In this document: in pieces, positions 44,301 through 55,371 of the stretch
How positions within the stretch are numbered: the stretch's first letter is position 1
Layout: the number at the start of each line of letters is the position of its first letter
Source: Portulaca oleracea
Lineage: Eukaryota; Streptophyta; Magnoliopsida; Caryophyllales; Portulacaceae
Length of the DNA stretch: 64,000 bases
Assembly: GCA_029582165.1 (NCBI GenBank)
Contig: CM055869.1
Location: 57,609,518 to 57,673,517, forward strand
Direction: 5' to 3'
Made by a program: the position numbers and the translations under genes
The notes under the pieces: generated by a model
What the model saw: only the letters and a program-made list of their open reading frames with translations
Database searches by the model: none
What the model was told of the DNA's origin: nothing

Positions 44301-45936
44301 ACGTTAAAAATTTACGTACAGTTTAAAATTAATTTATACATACATGCATACATATACATACGCATGCACACAAACACACACAATTAAATTTATACATGCA
44401 TGCATATGTATATGCATGCACACAAACACACACAATTAAAACCACATATATTATTAAAAATGTTACCGATGTTATATATTTAAAAGAATAAAATTATAAA
44501 AACATAAAAAGAATAGTGATATGAAAAGAAAAGGAAAAGAAAGAAAGTCATCAATGCAAACATACCTACATTAATACATACACATTAATATTACATGATT
44601 TTTATAAAAAAATTAAATAGAATCAATTATAGATTTTCCAAAATATCCTCATAGAGTCATAGGAACCCACATATTTCAATCATCACCCTTTGTACCCAAT
44701 ATATATATATATATATATGATTTCAGTACTTTTAAAGTTAGAATCCAATATGAATACCGGAAGTTATATCGTCCACTATAGTGTACACTACGTTTATTGA
44801 AATATATAAACTTTTTGTTTCATGAATTTTGGTAAAATTTTGATAAATTTTAAAAATATTATAAATTTATGATGAATTTATAATTAATATTGATGAATGT
44901 TAGTTTTTTTAAAAATTTAATAGAGGTGGTGTATTTAGATAGGTATACAGATACTACGATAATCGGAAAAAAAATACACCTTTTTGAAAAAAATTTAACT
45001 ATGTTAGATTATCCAAAAAAGAAAGTAAAAATAATTTAGAGAGAACGCACCAAGTAATTTGAGGAGATTCCGGTGACGAAGCCGGTTAATGATGGTCAAC
45101 TCGGCCAAAAAATCACGCTGGCTCTGAATCTGATCCCTGGAAAATTTCTTGACAGCAACTTCAACACTGTGATGAGGTAGTGTTCCCTTGTAAACCATCC
45201 CAAAACCCCCTTCTCCCAACTTACGCCTTTCATCAAAGTTGTCCGTCGCCTTCTTTAATTCTCTGTACCCAAACTCCCTTGGCATGTCCGGCAAATTGTT
45301 TAGGGTTTTCGACAACTCCCTGTGTTTCTTTTTTTTACTCATCCGAACGTACCCTCCAACACCCCCACATATAAAAGCTACCAGTACCGGAATTACGACT
45401 CCCAAGTACATCTCCAGCCGTCTTCCCCCACCGCCACTGGTGGGTTCTCCGGTGAGTTTTACGGTGGTGATATTCCCGCTGAGAATGACGTGTTTCCCCA
45501 CCGTTTTGTTTCCGGTGAACACCGTGAAATAGGACTCCCCCTTACCGAACAGTGTGTAGCTTACACACACACATGGTATCCCCTTCAATCTTACCACCAG
45601 CAGGTTTTCGAACATGTTGTCGCGGAGGATGGGGAGCATGCTGATCGGCAGGCGGCATCCTAGGTCGGAATTGGGCGCCGCCACTTTGTTGGAGTTGATT
45701 CCGGCGAGGTTGGTGAAGGCCATGCCCTTGCCAGGAGCAACGCTGATGTTGACCAGGTGCTTGTTTACGATGCGGCTGGTGTGAATGACTGCCGTTCTGG
45801 AGAAGTTCGTGCCTGCCGTAGGCTGAACGGTAAACGAGTCGATCAACGCCGGTGACTTGTCACCGGCGGCGATGGCCGATAGTACGAGGGTAAGGCAAAT
45901 TATGTAACCCAAGGTCATCGCTGGTGTCGGACTCAT
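41309..45936 (-). CDS. Receptor-like kinase, L-lectin-RK-type kinase with unrecognised ectodomain
   Basis: Two exons: 45051-45936 and 41309-42075 (minus), joined as CTTG|GTGCGT...TTTAG|GATGG, giving LKLLGWCHKKG and a 550-residue protein. Residues 1-24 are a signal peptide, 25-172 an ectodomain, and 175-198 a membrane helix. The kinase spans about 235-510 with GEGGFGMVYKG (241-251), Lys263, HRD (358-360), DFG (378-380) and APE, all intact, so it should be active. The kinase and the PPPHVPPFKP tail match the plant L-type lectin receptor kinases, closest in my recollection to the S.5 clade. The ectodomain is too short (~148 residues) for a legume-lectin domain and shows no lectin motifs; it has four N-glycosylation sites (Asn44, 63, 143, 155) and three cysteines. 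The 2975-bp intron is unusual, since this family is mostly intronless. A role in cell-surface signalling is inferred; the ligand is unknown. Confidence 0.85.
43500..43740. repeat. GGTGTGGTGG-rich repeat in the receptor-kinase intron
   Basis: The stretch is full of TGTGGTGGAATTGTGGTAGG and GGGTTGTGGCAAATTGCGG words. It is the complement of the TTACCACAATTTACC repeats at 26600-27885 and 57590-57830 and ends GCAATTTGCCAACCGCAG. Confidence 0.55.
43766..44287. mobile_element. Fold-back MITE inside the receptor-kinase intron
   Basis: Inverted arms start GGGTTTTTTGC on the left and, inward from the right, GAGTTTTTTGC. They continue as inverted copies through most of the element, for example CTCTCTTATTTATGTTGG against CCAACATGAATAAGAGAG-type sequence. 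The flanks GGATAAAGT and GGACAAAGC could be a diverged 9-bp duplication (7 of 9). Confidence 0.7.
44338..44450. repeat. Two tandem copies of a ~54-bp ATGCATAC/CACACA unit
   Basis: Both units contain AATTTATACAT, ATGCATA and GCACACAAACACACACAATT. They lie in the receptor-kinase intron. Confidence 0.75.
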
Positions 45937-46151
45937 TGGGGAGTGAACGTATGTACGAATGGCGAGGTGTAGGCCTTATGAAAATTATTCTACTTTAGTC
46001 GTAGTAGCTTCCTACTTTTGTAGTCTCCTTTCTAACTGTTCTTTATTTTATTCGTTTGTGGTATTAGTAGGTGTACTCCTCAACGGAGGAACTTTAGCAC
46101 TATGCTTGGGAGGAGGGGTAAGCCAGGGTAAGGAGGTGTTAAGGAGGGTAC

Positions 46152-46415
46152 TATAACATCCCGTATATGTGGTTAAAGTGTGATTTAAAGGTGTTGAAAT
46201 GACTACTTATATAACTAAGGTGCACCTTCTTTTATGGTAACTCATCCGTTGGGAACTATTCAGTTAAGGGTACTATAACGTCCTGGGAAGTTTCCCCATG
46301 CAACATGTGAGCGAGGACGAAACACGCTGGAAAGACTCGTGGTGATTTGTGGGGTCAGTTAACGATCCTTGAAGTAGTTATCGATAACATCCACAGCCCG
46401 GGACGGGGCGTTACA
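46152..46415. mobile_element. Solo LTR, Cassandra-like, with perfect 5-bp TSD
   Basis: The LTR begins TATAACATCCCG and ends GGGGCGTTACA, near complements as in TGTAAC...GTTACA LTRs, and is flanked by GGTAC on both sides (46147-46151 and 46416-46420). The interior has GTGAGCGAGGACGAAACACG and CTGGAAAGACTCGTG, which I associate with Cassandra TRIM LTRs, and a diverged GTGCACC...CAGTTAAG stretch that could be the eroded 5S-like part. The family name is tentative; the solo LTR structure is clear. Confidence 0.72.
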
Positions 46416-46614
46416 GGTACTTGCTACTCCCTACCCCTGCTTTAGAAGAGAGTGAGAGAGGGTAATGGAGAGTAAGAGGGAGTGAGGTTTACTCCCTTTT
46501 ACCTTTCTTAACACCCCAATTCAGGGTGTAAAGAGGTGTATAATTAAATTATAACATACATACAATAAAAATTGACCATATTACCCTTAACCTTAATTGA
46601 GTCATAACACACAC

Positions 46615-46740
46615 ACACATCTCTCTCTCATCACTATGTCTCTCTCTCTCGCATCTCTCTCCCTTTCTCCCTCTCTCTCACACTCGCATCTCTCTCTCTC
46701 TCTCTCTCTCTCTCAACTCTCTGTCTCTCTCTCCCCCCAC
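46615..46740. repeat. (TC)n microsatellite
   Basis: CTCTCT runs with short interruptions inside the small CACTA-like element. The frame across them is not a gene. Confidence 0.85.
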
Positions 46741-46812
46741 CCCGTAAATTATGAAATAACACTGATCCTATATAGAACGAAGAGTACGTTGCATTTGCTA
46801 TACACGCGCTAG

Positions 46813-47190
46813 TATTGGGTGATAAATTTTCCCAACTTAGTTGCAGTGTTACCCAACTTGGATGCAGTATTGGGTGATAAATTTTCCCTTACATAGTGCA
46901 TGTTTTTCCATCTTAGATACAGTGCTACCTAACTTGGATGCAGTATTGGGTGATAAATTTTCCCTTTACATAATGATGCGGTATTGCGTGATAATTTTCC
47001 CTAACATAGTGCATGTTTTCCCAACTTAGATGTAGTGTTACCCAATTTGGATGCAGTATTGGGTGATAAACTTTCCCTTACATAGTGCATGTTTTCCAAA
47101 CTTAGATACAGTGTTACCCAACTTGGATGTAGTATTAGGTGATAAATTTTCCCTTACCTAGCGCATGTTTTCCCAACTTAGATACATTAT
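46813..47190. repeat. Tandem array of a ~95-bp unit
   Basis: About four units carry GTATTGGGTGATAAATTTTCC, TTACATAGTGCATGTTTTCC, CAACTTAGATACAGTGTTACC and CAACTTGGATGCA in order. One unit is shortened. Confidence 0.82.
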
Positions 47191-47484
47191 TCAAGTACTG
47201 TAATGTATTTTTATTGCAACATCATACATTATTTTTTACCTATCCCAGGCATGTCTTCTTGGTGATTCTGCCAAAGTGGCGGCGCAAGAAGGCGTAGAAT
47301 TGACCAATGAAGAATACGATCGGAGGCGGCGCAAGAAGGAACAAAATTGACCAATGAAGATCGGAGGATCTGCGCAATAAGGAAGTTGACCAGAATATAA
47401 TCTCACGTGCGCCCTACTCCATATTTATACTGAGTGTATCGTGCTATGTACACTCGGTCCTTCCTTATAATTTCTGCCCCCACC

Positions 47485-47750
<266 letters not shown>

Positions 47751-47975
47751 GAGCAAATGTATGGGTATCATATTGAACTACATATAATATGAAAGGGCAA
47801 ATATGTCAATTAATATTTTACTCTTATGAAGTCTCCAAATTGTTCTCCCAAGCGGGGGCAAGTAGTTTACCCTTGTGAACCCTCCCATACCCTCACCCTC
47901 CTTTACTCTTATAAACCCCTACTCTCCATTTTAACTCTTCTCCCAAGTAGAGTGTAGAGGACTGAATAGGGTTAT

Positions 47976-48765
47976 TGAGAAATTCTGCACTTAATCAATA
48001 AGGATATTAACAATCAAAGATTAGAGTTGTTGAAATTCAACCAAGCAATGATCAAACACTTTACTACTTTATTGAATTCAGAAATAGAGGACGGAATAGA
48101 GAAAGAAGTAACAGAGGACTCGACAGAATAGAGATCATGAGGACCTTAATTTCTGCTTACAGAGGAGGATCCCAAATATGGATCCAAGAAACCTTCTACC
48201 AGTTAAAAGGTAAAACAATTACTCAATGAAGGCAAATTCAGCAGTTCTTAAGTTACAAAGGAATTGAAGTCCTCACCAGAACACTCTGACTACTAAGCAA
48301 CTCGCCACAATCACAGATGGTTACACTCAGAATTTTTCACTAAAAACTTCCTACACTTAATTTCTTCTTCCTTGGAATCGAATAAAATCTTCAGCAATGT
48401 GGTCGAGCCATTTTATACTCATCTTCCTTAATTCCTTTGCCTTTTGTGCTGCAACGGCTTTGGAGCAAGGGTATCCCATATTTGCGGATCCTTGCCTTAT
48501 TCATCTTGATCCTCAATCAGCACATATTGGACTGTTTTTTTCACCATCTTTTCTTTCTATATACTGCGGGTAAGAGGAAGAGAATTATACAAAGGGATTT
48601 ATATGATAAATGATGGAAACAATAAAGGTCAAGATACTTCCCTGAGTGGGTCGCAATTTTGCTGCTTTCAATCAAAATCCAGGTGGAGGTCCTCCATAGG
48701 GAATAAGGTGAGGGCATCATGAAGTTTGCTGTGGAGGACATTGGGTTTGCAGAGACAAATCTACA
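47976..48765 (-). mobile_element. 3-prime LTR of a Sirevirus-like copia element
   Basis: On the minus strand a purine tract AAAATAGGGAGAT precedes TGTAGATTTGTC at 48765. A second tract, GACAAAAGGAGGAGAAG, lies ~140 bp before it (near 48900), like the repeated polypurine tracts of Sireviruses. The stretch ends near 47976 in a TG (plus strand), giving an LTR of ~790 bp; that end is approximate. Confidence 0.6.
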
Positions 48766-48959
48766 ATCTCCCTATTTTCGTTTGAAAGACAAAAATATTG
48801 CAGATAGCAGATAGCACATATAGTAGATAACATATGTATAGGAAAAAGAAATGTGTTGCATGATAAAGTTAGAGACAGTCCACAAAAGACTTCTCCTCCT
48901 TTTGTCTTTCAGACAAGAAAGGAAACAGGAGAGGACATGAAATGTTAGGCCTAAAAAAA

Positions 48960-50200
48960 ACTGTTTGGAGTTTGACAAGAAAGGATTAAAAAAACAGCTA
49001 CGCAGAGGAAGGGGGGACTGCAGGTGGAGCGTCAGTGGCCGGTGCTGGAGGCGGAGCAGGGGTTGGAGAGCGAGGACGGATGAGGCCTGTTGGACAATGT
49101 CCTTGAGGGAGGTGGTGGCACTGTGGCACACCAGCAGGTTAGTCTTGAGGACATTGTGGAGGTCTTGCATCTACTGAGACTCAGCTTACAGTGCCTTGAC
49201 TTCGGCTTGGAGGACAACAACCTGGGTCTAGAGATCGGCAGACACATCCATGGATGCAGCTGAAGAGGGAGGCTTGAAGGAGTTTGAGTTTGTCAGCATG
49301 TATCCAAGAGCCATTAGGCTGCACCTTGTAGCCCAGATCCTCCAGGGTGGTGAGGTTGATGGTGGGGATGGTGAATTCCACTTTGGAGTCAAAGGGAAGT
49401 AGAACATGGACGACCTTAAAGACAATATGGAGTAGGTTGCAGTAGGGAAGGGGACCGGTGTTGCTAGAGGCTGCTCGGGCCAGATGGTGGAGGACCACCT
49501 CACCTAGTTCGGGGTGGCAGTCATTGAGGACATTTAGAAGGAAGGCAGCACAGGGTTCGTCTATGGTTTCCTTGGAAGTACCATGGGGTAAGATGATGCG
49601 GACCACTAGGTAGTAAAGGCAATGGGCTTCAGACCGGAGAATTGTGTATTGGGGGTATTTGGTGGTGGTTGGGTGGCCAAAATTGCAGAGAAGTTCTTGG
49701 TGAGCGTCGAGGGTGTTGGAAAGGGCAGGCTTGGCAGGGTTAAGATTGAGGTTGAGGACGTCCCTACCTAGAATAGTTGATTTGAATGAGGGTTTGGCAG
49801 GGTTGGTGGTCGTATCTTCGAGGTAGGCGAAGAACTAGTAGATAAGATCAGGTAACAATAGCCATCGACTTGAAATAAAGCCCAACACCCCATGTCGAAA
49901 AGTGTTGAGAGGAAGGGAAAATTCGTGTCTTTGAGGGCATTCAGGTCAAACCCTCTCATAGTAGAGAAGTTGTCTGGTTTTGAAGGATCCCAGGTGTTGG
50001 CACCGAAACTCTTGAGAGGACGTGGTGGGGGGAGTAGGGCAAGGGATCAAGGTGAAATCATCGGAGGAGGAGTTTGTGGAGGCGGTGTCAGGAGTGGAGG
50101 TGTGTTTGCTTGAGAGAAGCCGTTTGGCTACGCTGGAGGGGGCAGATAGGCAGGATTGTTGTCGTTTGGTCATGGTGGGGTCTGAGAAGATAGGAGTAGA
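48960..50200 (-). pseudogene. Envelope-like third ORF of a Sirevirus-like copia element, broken
   Basis: On the minus strand a frame opens with a serine/proline-rich start (MTKRQQSC at 50173). After one frameshift it passes through WDPSKPDNFS, NFPFLSTLFDMGCWALFQ and, in a further frame, a long open stretch with LRSEAHCLYYLVVRIILPHG, LPYCNLLHIVFK and KVQPNGSWIHADKL to about 49260. The LPY..LL..VF block followed by the NGSW block resembles the plant retroelement proteins called envelope-like, found downstream of pol in Sireviruses. Two or more frameshifts break it. The position after RNase H and before the LTR fits. The name is by recollection of the family; no membrane-fusion function is implied. 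Confidence 0.5.
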
Positions 50201-50731
50201 AAGGGAAGGGAAAGGGACAGGCGAAGAGGATGAAGAAGTGGTTGGGGTGGAGGAAGAGGTGGGGTCTGGGTTAAATAGGCGAGAGAGAGGGTTTAAATGT
50301 GTGGAATGAAATGATGGCGATGACGGAAAGTGGATGGAAAAGCGAACGGAGAGCAGTTGGGAAGGGGAGAGAGGAGAGTGTGTCAGAGGCGGAGGCGTGA
50401 TAGGGGAGTTAAATGGGGGATGGTTGTGATGGGATGGTTTTCGAAAACTGTTAGGGAGCTAAGGAAAGAGAGAGAGAGTAAAGGAAAGAGGGGGAGGGAA
50501 AAATAATTCTAAAAAAAATTGGGGGATATTTTCAAAAAGAGTAATTTTCAAAAAGAGCTGGAATCATGGCAGACAATGGACAAGTTAGTCGGATGTCTAG
50601 ACAAGGCCAAATTTTTGTGAAGGGTGCTTTTGAAGACAGGCTAATGAGGACATCCGTTGTCAAGAAAAGCGGGATGTGGACGTACTTGTGCGGAGGTCTA
50701 AGGATCTCAAAGGGAGGAGAAAAGTTCCCCC

Positions 50732-51080
50732 TCAAGGAGAGCTTCCTATGAGGTTATGCCTCAGGTTGGAGCATGCGAGTTCACGTCGGATGAATGTGAA
50801 TTGATCTTTTGGTGAGGGCTTGGTGCTGATGTCCGCCAGTTGTACGTGTGTGGGAATGAAGTCCAGGTTGATGTGTCCTTTCTCCACATGATCACAAATG
50901 AAATGATGGCGGACGCCAATGTGCTCGGTGCGGGAGTGTTGAACAGAATTCTTAGTGATCTGGATTACACTTAGATTGTCATACTTGATGGTTACATTTC
51001 TGTAGATAAGGCCAAAGTCCTCCATATGGTGGACTATATCCAGAGGATCTGAGCATAGTAGCCGTTGCAACTTACTTAAC
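50732..51080 (-). pseudogene. C-terminal RNase H part of copia pol
   Basis: The minus-strand frame has IKYDNLSVIQITKNSVQHSR, EHIGVRHHFICDHVEKGHI and QLADISTKPSPKDQF followed by RREL, the last conserved blocks of Ty1/copia RNase H. Everything upstream (gag to most of RT/RH) is missing at about 51080. Confidence 0.88.
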
Positions 51081-51128
51081 CTCAGTTGTGGATAGGGTTA
51101 CTGAGGTTTGCTTTTTGGATAGGGATAA

Positions 51129-51491
51129 TTTACGTATACCTCTTCAGGTTTATGACATTTATAAATCAAACCCTAAACTTTTTTATATGAATATGTACCT
51201 ACCCTAAGCCTTTGAACCTATTTCTTTTAGCTACTTTTTCGACGAATGTTGCAACTTTTCTGGTAAATTTGTGATTTGTGATGAAATTTGTTTGCTGAAA
51301 TGACAATAATTTTAGCAAACAAATTTCATCACATATCACATTCACCGGAAAACTTTCCAAATTGACTGGAACAATAGCTAAATAAAATTGGTTCAAAAGC
51401 TTATGGTGGCAAAATATTAGCTCAAAAATGTCAGGGTTGAAATTATAAACATCATAAACATATATGAATGGAGTATATGTAAATTTTCCAT
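51129..51491. mobile_element. Fold-back MITE
   Basis: Inverted arms: AATTTACGTATACCTC and TTTATGACATTTATAAATC at left face GAGTATATGTAAATT and GAAATTATAAACATCATAAA at right. The inner AAATTTGTTTGCTGAAAT/AGCAAACAAATTT pair is nearly perfect around a short loop. No target duplication was found. Confidence 0.68.
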
Positions 51492-51823
51492 TAAAAAGTA
51501 TTATTTTACCTTTAAAATACTATAATCAATATATATTAATTTAAGTAACTTATTGCAATCTATTCATTAATTTTTTTTATAAAAGTTAATATTGTTAAGG
51601 AGATTCTACCATAATTTAAACTTTTTCAAGTATCATAATTAAAAATATAACAACACTTGATACTGCCTTAAAAAACTATAATTAATATATTTTGATCATA
51701 TCTTGTTGCACTAATTAATCATATTTATTGACATATAAATCTTTACAACCGATGAAATTTACTTTAGTTAAATTAATAAAAAAAAAATTTAACTATCATA
51801 GTTGAAAAAAGTTAACTATGATA

Positions 51824-51824
<1 letters not shown>

Positions 51825-51891
<67 letters not shown>

Positions 51892-51905
51892 GCACGCGCA
51901 CACAT
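51825..51905. repeat. (TA)n(CA)n microsatellite
   Basis: A pure TA run of about 50 bp passes into CACACA/CGCACG units. Confidence 0.92.
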
Positions 51906-52562
51906 ACACAACTATGAAAGCGCAATGAAGTTAACTGTACTCACTATGCTTCCCAGTAGACCTTGCAAAATTTACTCGAGTAACCTAACCGAGTTGTCCA
52001 AAACCATTCTTCAACCGACATTCGAAATAATGTCACCTGGTTTAGGTCCGAGAACTGAAATGACCCAATCATACTCGAACTAAACCTGAATTTTATCGTA
52101 AACTAAAATTACCGATACCCGAAATTACCTGATCTAATTCAAATGTAAACCAAAATGACCTACCTAAAGTGAATTGAATAGGGGAAAGGTATGACTGGAA
52201 TCGATCCATATCCATTCTTAACTAAATCTAGGAAAAATCAAATTTATATATACGCAAAATGACTGGACCTACCTTTAACCAAACTTGTAGTAACCAAACC
52301 AGAAGTGAATTGAATTCGAATAATGCAAACTCGATTCAAATTGTAACCATCTTTGAGCTAACCCAACTCATAACCATTGTTATTTTGTATTTGTTTGTAA
52401 GTAGCTGTATGCAAGATGGTAAATTGGTAGTACAAAGATTCAGATAACGCCACAAATCTTTGAAAATGATGAAATTTTTCAACCATTTAAAACTATGTTA
52501 AAGATTTATCTTTTTCTTTTTTTTTACAAAAATAATTATCAAGGAATTTAGTAATAAATTAT
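51906..52562. other. Degenerate ACCGAACC-type repeat
   Basis: A mosaic of ACTCGAACTAAACC, AAATGACC and TTACCGATACCCGA words without a gene. Confidence 0.4.
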
Positions 52563-53163
52563 GGGTGTGTTTGGTGAGGATTTTCCTATTGATTTTTCGG
52601 TGTTTGGCAGTTGAAAATGGAGAAAATCATTTTCGAGTCCTCCTTTGTAAACTATTTTCTTAGATTCAACCTCATGAAAATCTATTTTCCCGGTCCAAAT
52701 AGTAACCACACGACCTACATTGCCAACCTCTCTCGAGTTTGCTGAATTGCTGGAGAACGCTCGTTTCTTACAACTATTTTTCTCTCATCTGGCTCTTTCT
52801 CTCTCTTCCTTTTTCTCATGCTCGTTGTCAATGGGCCGACTACTCTAGAATTTTCCGAGAAACTTTCTAATACCGCCACAAACACCGCCTTTTAGGCGGC
52901 CGATTCTGCCGACCTTGAGAAATTTCCGATCTTCTCCGGGTTGAGAAAGGGAGCATCAGTGTCGTTCGGAGGTTAGAGAGAGGGAGCATCACCGATACCG
53001 ATGGTCGTAACTTCGATGAGCGTTGGGGAGTTATCCACGTCGATGAGTAGAGCTTCATCGTTGAGCGGCGATTGAGGTAGTAGCAGAAGAAGAAGGGGAG
53101 AGAAACGGACAAGGGCACCGCCCTCACCACCGAAATGATTTTTCTTTGCACCAAATACACCCT
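52563..53163. mobile_element. hAT-like MITE with GTGTTTGGTG ends
   Basis: Starts GGGTGTGTTTGGTG and ends GCACCAAATACACCCT. Outer parts have GGAAAATC/GATTTTC-type words, as in the elements at 28804 and 60752. The GC-richer centre (about 52860-53120) gives a 97-codon minus-strand frame with no recognised domain. No duplication could be read. Confidence 0.5.
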
Positions 53164-54004
53164 AAGAGTGTTAAGTCATTGTGTAGATTTAGTTTGTCTA
53201 TATATGATTGAAAAGAAATGAGAAAGTTGGATAAGAACCAGAGTCTTTCACTACTGGGTGAAGCGTAGGATTGTATCAAGATCTTCTTGTACAAAAGCTG
53301 AGCTTTTACTTTTATTGGTTGTAATGTATGATAGTAACTTTATTAATTTTAAGATGTATTTTTTTTATTGTCTGTTAAAAAAATGATTTCAAATTAACCT
53401 GACCTGATTTGATCTGATCCGATATTGAATCAAATCCTACCAAAACATGTACAATAACCTGCTAACATTGACCTGAAATCAACCAACCCTATTTTTACCT
53501 GAACCAATTCGAATCAAACCCGACATGTGATCAAGTACCACCCAACCAATAGTATGACCGATTAACATTGACTTAAAATCAACCGAGCTCATTTATAATC
53601 GAACCACTTCAGACCCAAACCGAAGTCCAATCAGAAATTGAACTGAACCATACTCGAACTAGATTAAACTGATTTATACCCGACCTGAACCGAGTCACTG
53701 TAACACATCAAAATATACCCAACCAAATCTTCAATGAAACCGAACCCATAACCAACTGATCCATGTCTCAACTGAAAAAGATTCGACCCCTTACTTCAAC
53801 TGCACCCGATTAGCCCGTATATTCTATATCCAAAATATATCCGAACTTTATATTAACCGAACCCATACCCAACCCGGAATACCCATTCGTCAGGTCTACT
53901 TCTCATTCCCTCAACCAATGAGAACATTCCATTCATGCCTCAATATACATCAGCCGTTGATTTCTTCTGGTCATTTAAAAAACACAAAGACAACAATATT
54001 GAGA
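53164..54004. other. Spacer with degenerate repeats
   Basis: No gene. From 53380 to 53900 it is a mosaic of ACCTGAACCGA and GACCGATT words like 40900-41300. Confidence 0.4.
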
Positions 54005-54562
54005 TAATTACATTTATCCTATCTGACATATGTGGTAATAATTTTTGCACACCCGACATTTGATAAATAATTTTCACCCTACCTGACAATTTAAGTGATC
54101 GTAAATTTAAACCACCTAGGATATATTATAATGGTTTTTTGTGGGATTTTCCGGCAAGTATTAAAAAAATGAACAGGAAGTGACATGTTTACCCTTGCTA
54201 TTAATTCATAGTATTTTCAATTAAAAATGAAATTACCTATTTACCCTTGTAGAAGACGACAGTGAGAAGAGTGGAGTGATATATTTCTTTTTTAGATCGA
54301 CAGTCTTTTCCCCTTTTTCCCACACAAAACAATTGAAGGGTCAATATTGTTATTTCAATCGCAATCTTAAGGGCAGTTTGGTACTTTCACATAACTATAT
54401 AGGGGTATTATTGTATTCTCATATCTCCGATGACAAGTTACTGGAATTTGACACAAAAAAAAAACACTTTCACTAAATGTCAAGTAGGGTGAAAATTATT
54501 TCTCAAATGTCGGGTGTGCAAAAATTATTACCACATATGTCAGGTAGGGTAAATGTAATACG
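54005..54562. mobile_element. Fold-back MITE
   Basis: Inverted arms of at least 85 bp: ATTACATTTATCCTATCTGA, CATATGTGGTAATAATTTTT and GCACACCCGACATTTGA at left, and their complements at right. The centre has no gene. No duplication was read. Confidence 0.75.
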
Positions 54563-55105
54563 CCGTAAAATTATCATGACCTCGCAAACATTTACAAAAC
54601 AACTACTATAAATATAGCATTACCGTGATATAAAAAAAATATAACATTATAAAATGTCAAGAATTAGTGGTTAAAGTATTGCATTTAAAACCATGCAAAG
54701 TCAAACACGTAGAATTTTTGTGTTGCAGTGAATATTAATCCAAGCCAAAATCAATATTTCGAAATCCCACCTAGGCAAGGTATGGAGGGGTCGGATGAAG
54801 CAATCTTGCCCCGAAATTTTACATTTAAAGCGACCAATTTCAATTAAATCAAAATTTAGAAATTATTCCTCAACAACTACTTCATAAAAAAGGAACAGAA
54901 GAAATTCAATACAACATTTTATTTTGACCTATTACAATCTACATTAAAAAATAATCTTTTTCTAACTTCTCACACAATGCACTTAGATGATGCAATTTAT
55001 TAGATGCACCTGGAGCATGTGCTTCAAATATTACGATTATTTATCCATATATATTAAATTGTTCACTCTTATTATTATAATTATTCATTTTATTATTATA
55101 ATTAG
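54563..55105. other. AT-rich spacer
   Basis: Nothing recognised apart from AT-rich runs. Confidence 0.4.
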
Positions 55106-55340
55106 GGTTATTGGATTCTAATAATACGAACTTTGGGCCATATAAGACTTAATAATACGAACTTTCGATTTGATTCTTAATAATATGAACTTTGACCCCC
55201 TATTGGCTACAGTAACACGCCACCGAGTTAGGGTTTTTTTTACTCACCGGTAAAATGACTTGGCAGGCCAGGCATGTGTTCCCTCTTGTTTGACCTTGCC
55301 ACCTTAGCCATTGACCAAAAAAATGTCATGTCAGCAACTT

Positions 55341-55371
<31 letters not shown>

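Noticed and set aside
46597..46812. Serine/leucine-rich 71-codon frame
   Set aside because: It is a translated TC microsatellite.
49892..50309. Plus-strand frames opposite the Sirevirus third ORF
   Set aside because: Glycine-rich antisense shadows of the minus-strand coding remnant.
51802..52083. 93-codon frame with tyrosine-isoleucine repeats
   Set aside because: Its start is a translated TA microsatellite and the rest is degenerate repeat.
52867..53160. 97-codon minus-strand frame
   Set aside because: It lies at the centre and right end of a hAT-like MITE; I see no domain.
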